In this document: positions 56,228 to 64,000 of the stretch, one piece after another
Position numbering within the stretch: position 1 is the first letter of the stretch
Layout of the letters: every line of letters begins with the position of its first letter
Program-made: the position numbers and the translations under genes
Notes under the pieces: model-generated
What the model was told of the DNA's origin: nothing
Seen by the model: the letters and a program-made list of their open reading frames with translations, nothing else
The model's database searches: none
Origin: Juglans regia
Lineage: Eukaryota > Streptophyta > Magnoliopsida > Fagales > Juglandaceae
DNA: 64,000 nt
Assembly: GCF_001411555.2 (NCBI RefSeq)
Contig: NC_049903.1
Coordinates: 21,991,048 to 22,055,047 of the forward strand
Direction: 5' to 3'

Positions 56228-59019
56228 TGTAACACCCGGGCTCAGCCAAGCCCGATCTACAAAAAATTTTAGTTTATAGGTATGAAAAGTCCATTTGAAT
56301 TTTCGAGTAAAATTTTTTGGAAGAGAGTATGGGCCTAAACTAGTTTTGGCTTATTATAATTTTTTTTCTTTTTTTGATAGGTTTAAAATCCTTTAATGGA
56401 CCAAGTAGATTTTCACTCGAAAAATTTTTGGGGCTACTGTAATTGTTTTAGGTTGAGTTGAGGTCTAAAACTTAGAAAAAAAAAGGCCATGCATTAACCC
56501 CATTCAAGATCCAAGTCGTGGGACAATTGTTTCGGGTTAAAGTGCCATACCCTGTGAAAATAATTTCAGACTCCACGTTTCTGCACGTTCGCGTCCGTCT
56601 GTCCACAGCATGCATGCACACACACGACTTAGCCTTCCATCCGCACACACGTCTCTTTTATCACTAGGGTTTTCGCATCATATTTATACGCACACAATAG
56701 CAATGCGTAGAGAACGCCTTTGTCACCACTGCTGCCCAGTGTTTATCACCACTGCTGCCCAGTTCGTCCTCCCCCAACCTCCATTTCCACTTAAAACCGA
56801 CGCCCAAAGCAACCATCGGAAAACACTTTTGACAACAATGGGAAACAGCAACCCACGGCTTTTACCGAGTTAAAATCCTTTGTTTTCCATACCGAAAACA
56901 GAGCATCACCACAAATCCGGTTGATCACCACCGTACGATAGGAAAACTATTGAACCAGCCACAAAATCTACCGGTTGTCACTTTTCCGTCAGCCTCGAGC
57001 CGCCTCAGTTCCACCTTGTCCCACACTGTGAGTCACTCTCATGTTGCTCTTTTTATTTTTTCTTTCCTCTCGCGCACTCACCCTCCGTTCTCTCGCATTT
57101 CTCTCACTCTCACCGCCCTGCGTAGGCAGCATCTTCACCGCTCGCCTGCTCTCCAGCCGCGTCGCCACTGCCTACCCAGTCCAGCCGTCGCACGCTACCG
57201 CTTGTTTTCCTCTGTGAGTAAGCCCTGTCATGCATGTTATGTTGATTTACATAAGTTTTTTTTTAGTTTTCAAAGAATTAAATGAAATTACCGTAATACC
57301 CTTTACTACATGTTATATTAATGGGCTTTTAAACTTTTATTATGTATTAGTACACTGTTATTTAATTATGATTACAGAAAATTATTTTAACATGTTATTA
57401 AGTAAAGTTTTATTTTAAAAGTAAACAATATTGTGTAATGTTATTTTTACATTTTAGATATGATTTAGTCTATTTAAAAATAGTTATGGTTTATTTTAAA
57501 ATATTTTGGGATAATTATATTATTCAGTATTAAACTTCATAAGTTGTTTTCATTAATAAATAGGTTTGACTTTTAAATGTTTTAGTCATAGTTATTAAAT
57601 CATCAGTGATGATTTTAGAAAGTGATGATTTGAAATTTTAGGTTTTGAGGAATTAAATAGGTTATTTTAGAAGCTTTGGATTAAATATCGAAATAAGTGG
57701 TTGATTGGAAATTTACGAGAATTACTTGATTATTTTATAGGTGACGATTGTTAATTGTTTGACATTTTAAGAAAAATTCTAAAAAAGTTAAGAAGTCCAG
57801 GTAAGCGGGGGGTTCCTATGCTAGACTTTGCATTAAAATAAAATGAGCTAAGGTTATTTTTGGAAAATATACATATTTGATTTTTAAAGAAATTTGAACT
57901 ACCTCAGTTATTTGTTCTGCATTACTTATGAGATTCTGTTTAAGAAGAAAATATTTTCTATCATGACTGGTGTAGACATGAGCGTAGTTTTGACATTCTA
58001 TTTCTGAACTTTAAAAAAGAGTGCGAATATGAAATTTGTGCATAAATTATGTTGTGATATGATTTTGTTATGTTCTGAAGATTTTGTTCAGTACGCTGTT
58101 TGGATAAGATGTGATTTCTGAAAACCTTTGGCATGACTCTCTGATTCTGAATTTGATTATGTTTCCGCTCTGTTCAGTTACGGGCCAACCATGGGTGATA
58201 ATAGTGGCATATGGCCCAACCACGAGTTACAATAGTGGATACATCCCAACCACGAGTAATAATAGTGGATACGGCCCTGCCACGAGTAATAATAGTGGAT
58301 ACGGCCCTGCCACGGGTTATAGTAGTGGTCTCTGTTTTGAGTGCACACCTTTGTGACAAAGTGATTTATGTTCTGCTTGGCTATCCACAGATGCACAACC
58401 CTACCACGGGGGTTATACATGGCCTCTGTTCTAATATGATGTTCTGATGATGATGATGATTATTTATGCTATTCCAAAGAATATGTTTGAATGAAATTGT
58501 TTCTAAATCTTCGTTCTGATATTTTGATAACATGTTTTGCTTCCGCACTCTGAAAATGAAAAATGTTTTGTTTTGCATTCTGATTTCTGTAAATGCTCAT
58601 GTTTACACACTGGTATATGTTCTCTGCTTAGTGAGTTGTTGATAACTCACCCTTATCTCCATATATTTTTCAAATAATTTTGATGGTTTAGCTGGAGAAT
58701 AAGAGTGGAAGTTTTAGCAAGTGTGATGATCAGAGTAGAATAAGTGCATGAGGGTACAAGTGCTTATTTGAAAGTCGTAGTTACTAAACTGATTTTGTTA
58801 TTCGGGTATTTTGATTTGATGAGTTAAGGATAATTTCGTATTTTTGAGAGTTTTTAATTTATGTTATTGAGATTTTCTTTATTGTCCCCATGGAGGAACT
58901 TAGATATTTGGATTGATTAATATTTTATTAGATTTTTCTGCATTTTATAGTTGTACTATTTAAATTGATTTGAGGTATTAAGAGTTAACTCTTCGGACCT
59001 CCGGGAACGGGGCATTACA
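56228..59019 (+). mobile_element. 2.8-kb solo LTR, TSD CTCAT
   Basis: Ends TGTAACACCCGGG and CGGGGCATTACA, flanked by CTCAT at 56223-56227 and 59020-59024. Inserted just after the Athila protease codons. A C-rich, less AT-rich block (56580-57220) is followed by AT-rich DNA and a 30-bp tandem repeat (58195-58330). Short frames in the C-rich block show no domain. Confidence 0.85.
58195..58330. repeat. 30-bp tandem repeat in the solo LTR
   Basis: About 4.5 units of AATAATAGTGGATACGGCCC plus TGCCACGAGT, with small changes (GGATACATCCCAACCACGAG in one unit). Confidence 0.9.
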
Positions 59020-59282
59020 CTCATAGACAAAGGAGTTCACACAACTCATGATTATGATCCCCTTGGATATTTCCTTGTTAATTCTGAGTTTGATACTATT
59101 AGTGATTCATCTGATGTTGATATTTGTGCTATTTGTTATGAAATTCAGGATTATGAAACATAGACAAAAAGAAATCAGAAAACAAAGAAAACAACAACAA
59201 ACAAAAAGAAAGAGAAGGAACGGAACGGAAAGAAACAAATAAAACAAATAAAATTAAAAAAACAAATACCTGCATGGTGTGG
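59020..59282 (+). pseudogene. Athila polyprotein remnant after protease
   Basis: The frame continues across the solo-LTR target site: KGVHTTHDYDPLGYFLVNSE, an acidic stretch (DTISDSSDVDICAICYE), then a purine-rich Lys/Gln run. Sequence order then breaks at about 59275, where antisense integrase begins. No enzyme domain is present. Confidence 0.6.
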
Positions 59283-59670
59283 TCAAGGTTTATAGACCGG
59301 GTCTACAAGTGGAATGTCTTCCACTTCAGGCACTTGTCTACCAATAAGGATTTTAAGGTGTTGATCATTTACATTAAAGACCTGGTCATCCTTAGGGTCC
59401 TCTATTTCTATCACCCCATTTTCAAAAACATGCTTCACTACAAAGGGGCCGGTCCACCTAGACCGAAGTTTTCCTAGGTGCTCGTAAAGTCTAAAATCAT
59501 AAAAGTATACTCGGTCATTGGGTTTAAACGTCTTCCTAAAAATATTTTTATTATGAAACGCTTTCATTTTAGTCTTATAGATTTTAGACTTCACATAAAC
59601 ATCATTTCTCAACTCCTCTAACTTGATCAACTGAAACTTCCTAAGCTTACCCGCATTCAATTTCAAAGAA
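59283..59670 (-). pseudogene. Athila integrase C-terminal piece, inverted
   Basis: The minus-strand frame reads KLEELRNDVYVKSKIYKTKM, FKPNDRVYFYDFRLYEHLGK, LRSRWTGPFVVKHVF and EIEDPKDDQVFNVNDQHLK. This is the Athila integrase C-terminus, which lies far downstream of protease in complete elements. Here it follows the protease after about 3 kb and in opposite orientation, so this part was inverted and RT through the integrase core lost. The frame is open for about 127 codons. Confidence 0.8.
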
Positions 59671-62600
59671 ATACTAATAGGAGAAGTGCAGAATACGTTA
59701 TGATCTACGCCATTAGACTCAGTGGATTATTTAGGATTTTATGGCGCAATAGCTTATTTTCATAATTCCGGACGAAACGTTTGTTAAAAATTGTGAAATT
59801 ATTTTTAGGGGCACTTCGGGGTTGAATTTCGGTAAACAATTTTCACTATAGGTTAATATGAATATTTAGAAATTTTCAGTACTAAGTTTATTATGCATTT
59901 TTTTGAGTGAATAGTAACCTCGATAAGCGCACTCAATGCAGTGTTTTCAAAATCACAGTGTGAAATGTCCAAATTAGATTGGAGGAGTTTTTTTTAGACA
60001 CTTGGCAAGATCTTAGCGACACATAGTGAATAGTTAGACACTTGGCACCATGCGGAACCATTAGATAGATTTGTGAAGGAAGTTAAGGTGTGAGATCATG
60101 CCACCTAAGCAAAGCTCTGTTTCATCTGATCAACTAAATTGTGCCAGAACAAAGAGGGTTTCAACCCTAGCAAAACCCTAAATGGTTGGAATCCAATTGA
60201 AACCCCAAAAGCTTGGTTGAAACCAAAACCCTAAACGGTTTTCTCCTAAAGTTGGCCTCCAAACCTTTTTTAATCCGATTTCTAGCATTGTGTTTAATCA
60301 CTTGATTAAATCACTTCCACATGCTATTAATTAATCAAATACTTGTTATGACATCATTATCCAGCCTTTTAAACCTTGAAAATTTGATTGGGTCAAGAGA
60401 AATTGGTTTTGGGCTTGATAACATCTCAAATCCTAGCCAAACCCCCTTTAAACCCCAAATTGAAGCCCACTTGGTTGGGGTCCACCAGGGCCTACGAAAT
60501 TGGCCACCTTGACAAAGCTTCTTGAAGAAGTTTCCTCCCCCACATGGCAAACCATCCACTGCCATTGGCTGCAACCTACTAGTGCCTTGATGTGAAGAGA
60601 AGTCCACTCCATCAACCTCCATCTCTCACAGCTGCTGCAGGCAGTCCATTCCTCTCACTATTCTCCACTTTATGTCACATAGCCACATCTAGTCAAGGGT
60701 CATTCAAGCCCATAACTTCCCCCTCCAGAAGTCTAAAGTCGTGCAAGACACACTTCTCTCCATTTTATCACCTATTTCCCCCGTTCTTAGAGAGAAACAC
60801 AAAAGAGCTCTATCGGGCAAATTTCTGGGTCTTTTTGCGTGGCCATTTCGAGCCTTGTAAGTATTTTCACATGATGATTCCTTCACATAAGTTGTTCGTC
60901 TTTGAGTGTAGTTTCTGGAGATACTTATTAGTCTCATTCCATGTTCATTTGATTGGTCAAAAGTATTTTTAACCATGGAAAGGTCAAAAGTATTTTTAAC
61001 TGGAGAGTATGATATGTTTTGGAATTTTTGGCCAAGCTAATGGATTTATCTTAGTCCGAAAATTTTATGGAGTGTTGTTAGCATGTGTTTATGAATTTGT
61101 AACATGGATAAAGCTTTGGATAATAGCTTTCCTTAGATTTAGAAACTTGAAAACTGGAAGTTGAAAAACAGTTTTTGTTTTGTGAAAGTTAGAATATTTC
61201 GTGGTTTGATCTTATTCCAAAGGCTTTGATATTTTTATATGATGATCCTAAGCCTCTTATATACATGTTACGATGCTATTTTGAAGATATTTAGTATTAG
61301 TTTTAAAGGTATGATTTTTCTATGCAAGAGAATTTCTGTTAGGCCCAAGATTTGATATTTTTGGGTTAGATCCATGTTTTATTGAGTTTTAGCCATGTGA
61401 TTTTCATTTTGATGGTTGGATCTTCTTTAGGACACATTTGTAAACCATAAGATGTTTTAGTTTGAAGATCACATGTGTTTAAGCCATGGATCAAGAGATT
61501 GATCAAAGTTAGTGGAGAGAAAAGTTTATGTTTTGGATTAAGTTTAAAACCAAAAACTCCAAGTATTGTTTTGTGATTTTTGGTGGCTTTTGTTTGATGA
61601 TTTAAACCATCGTTGATCTTAGGATGATGTTATGAATATGTTAGAAGTAAGATTTGATTTTTTTGGAATTCTTGGAGATGTTTTTATTAAGGTCAAAACT
61701 TGTGATTTAAGGGTTTACTTTTTGTTAAAAAGTTTGGATTTTTTTACAAAAAGTTTGGTGTTGATGATTAGCTTTTCTTAATGGATATTTTAAGTGTATT
61801 TTTAAACTTAGGATAGGAAGATCTTTGATACAAAATTTTGGTTTAATCATGAGTTTTGAAGATGGAAGAAATTGCAACCAAAATCATGAGAAATGGCCTA
61901 TGAATGTTTCGGCCATTGTGAGTTTTCCATAGTTGTGATTGGTTTTAAATTTTTCTGAGTTTTTACGTGAGTCTAGAACAAAATTTATGTGAGGAATGTA
62001 AATTTTGATAAATTTTGGAGTTAGGAGGTGAAATCCTTAAGTTAGGGGTAAAATAGTCATTTTCCCATATATAGAAGGTAAAATGGTAATTTTACTCTAA
62101 GCTGTGTCTTTCCACATTTCTAATTGTTAGTAATTAATTTTTAATTTTTAAAATACCCTCTTACAATTCCTCGTGTTTCGATCTTTACTCTTGTAGGACG
62201 CGACGATCGAGGTAAGTTAGCTCTTAAGTTACTATCAGTTTACTATGTATGTGTGATGAGTAAGGGAACTACAATTTATGTTCTTATGTTGTTATATATG
62301 TCATGTCATGCCAGATCATTACATGTTTATCTATTACACGAATTATTCTGTCATGAAATATTTATCTGTTACACAATATATTTTGTCTCATGTTACTATC
62401 TATTGCAATTATGTCACATTACGTATGCTATATGTTACATGTATGTCATGTCACATAATATTCACTGTCACATGTTATGTAATGTTACGAAATGTTATCT
62501 GTTATCTGTTATGTCATGTTACAAAATATTGTCTGTTATAGATATGTCATGTTATGAAATATTTTCTGTTACATTTTATGTAATCTTCATGTCATGTTAT

Positions 62601-64000
62601 GCTGCGTCAGGATTTCTGTCGTTTATGTCACGCTCATGTCACATCACGTTACGAAATGTCATGTATGCCAGTTAAGTTATTCATGTCAATCACGACCCTA
62701 AGCGCTAGGATGAGGTAATATCCTAATGGAACTCCTTTGTTCATGCTGTAGTGTCTAAATAGGTGTGAAATTTCCTGGATTGACGAAGTATAGTCAATAG
62801 GTTGCGAATGAGGCCTAATTAACTAGTCACCGGAGTTCGCCAGGCACTAACGCCAATGGTGTCACACATTATGTTACGTGTGTCCACAGCAAGTGTGGCA
62901 CAAACAAATAAGTCATGGGGCCACAACAACTGTGGAGCATGAAGTATGAGACCACAACAATTGTGGAGCATACACTACGTGAGACACAACAATTGTGACA
63001 TGTAAAATACGTGGGGCCACAACAACTGTGGAGTACGTATTAATGCACTCATAGCTGGTATAGACACCTGTATTGTGATGCGGTAATCGGTAGGGACACA
63101 CGGCTCAAGGGGACCTGTGTAGCACCCATATGGTCACTTTATAAATTGAGTCTATTGAATAAGATTCCAAGTTCATGTATTTCACGTTCAAGTCATGTTT
63201 CACATCATGTTTTGTTCAAGTTTACATTTATGTCAAGTTTCAAGTTCATGTCAATTGTGGTAACCCCATGAGATAAGATTACTCAAGCATAGTGACCCTA
63301 TGAGACAAGAATATGTTTCAAGTTCATGTTTATATCATGTTATGTTCAAGTTCACGTTCATGTTATGTCATGTTCACGTTCACGTTATGTTTCAAGTTCA
63401 CATTTATGTTATGTCATGCTCAGGTTCATGTTATGTTCAAGTTCATGTTCAAATTATGTATGTTAACGTTCATGCTATGGTTCAAGTTCATGTTATGTTT
63501 CAAGTTCACGTTCATACTATGTTGCTAGTCCATGTTATGTTTTAAGTTCACGTATATGCCATGTCACGTCAAGCTAAGTTTCAATTTCAGTTCAAGTTAT
63601 GTCATTTATGCCATGCTATATATGTCATTTATGCTATGCTATATGTCAAGTTATGCTATACTTACTTATGACTTTGATTATGCATTCATGCTTTTACTGA
63701 CATGCATGCATCAATAACCTATGTGGAAGTTTCCTGTTAACTTGCTGAAATTTGTAATCAAATCTCACCGTGATAGTTCCAACTACCATTCCTCCCGAAT
63801 GGTGGGCGATATGTCAGGATCAGAGCAGGGAGAAGACACTGGCAGACTAGAGAAGGTTGACTAGACACCGTAGATGCATCACGAAACTTGTAGCCTCCAT
63901 AGTTAGGTCTTTAGATAGTATTCCAGCATCGTTAGTCTAGTTACGTGAGTTACTCAACGAACTAGCCCAATAGTATATTTTGGCAATGAAATGATAGAGT
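59671..64000 (+). mobile_element. Inverted, truncated second copy of the 4.3-kb LTR
   Basis: The inverse complement of 53129-54640 and 44450-46823, with the nested CRM-like element absent. Examples are GACTCAGTGGATTATTTAGG near 59726 and CCTAAGCCTCTTATATACAT near 61250, spanning the site where the nested element sits in the other copy. About 170 bp of the LTR start are missing at left. The window ends before the other LTR end. It includes the hexamer arrays and CACARTTGYTGTG sites. No gene is seen. Confidence 0.8.

Noticed and set aside
56610..57285. Frames of 87 and 111 codons as genes
   Set aside because: They lie in the C-rich block of a solo LTR bounded by a perfect TSD, and similar frames occur in the other LTRs of this type.
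1..64000. tRNA or rRNA genes
   Set aside because: I looked for box A/B-type cloverleaf ends and rRNA-like blocks and saw none. Primer sites only complement tRNA 3' ends. A tRNAscan run would settle it.

Overview
This window is repeat-dominated plant nuclear DNA. Evidence: Ty3/gypsy LTR elements with a primer-binding site for plant initiator-Met tRNA, Athila-type gag and protease, FAR1/FHY3-type transposase-derived sequence, short AT-rich MITEs, and solo LTRs with clean 5-bp target-site duplications (TSDs). The MITEs around 29.1 and 34.25 kb resemble ones I remember from Fagales trees (walnut/oak order); that is memory-based and weak. I found no intact host gene, tRNA, rRNA or CRISPR.

Layout. 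0.2-28.5 kb is a patchwork of one non-autonomous Ty3/gypsy family, mostly on the minus strand. Copy A1 (191-5323), an inverted scrap (5324-5767), a putative TIR element (6257-7300) and copy X (7669-12112, carrying a solo LTR) run into a 100-N gap. Everything from about 816 to that gap recurs almost identically at 15219-26475. The gap is followed by the 5' half of another copy (12216-14603), which shares one chimeric LTR with B1. A plus-strand member, truncated after gag, lies at 26473-28508. 28.5-35.6 kb holds MITEs (one nested in another), a copia-like solo LTR, a 2.2-kb solo LTR and a hAT-like MITE. 35.6-40.6 kb is the structurally cleanest copy, E4, with TSD TTGAG. 40.6-41.9 kb is a FAR1-like pseudogene, broken by an Athila element that starts near 41.9 kb. 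The Athila gag is split by a 4.3-kb solo LTR (44135-54774, TSD CAAAT), which itself holds a young CRM-like element (46824-53123, TSD AATAT). Another solo LTR (56228-59019, TSD CTCAT) sits behind the Athila protease. From 59.3 kb the sequence turns over: an inverted Athila integrase tail is followed by an inverted second copy of the 4.3-kb LTR, running off the window.

How they relate. The 46.8-53.1 kb element has one open Gag-Pol frame with all visible catalytic motifs and could be the protein donor (inference). The other copies share its LTR ends, primer site, polypurine tract and a well conserved block of LTR. They keep Gag but have lost protease, the reverse transcriptase/RNase H core and the integrase core by in-frame deletions. 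Where the integrase core was, they carry a 45-bp tandem repeat coding a 15-residue unit. This Gag-plus-repeat family is the most unusual biology here. The 11.3-kb repeat ending at the gap should be tested for mis-assembly before being read as biology.
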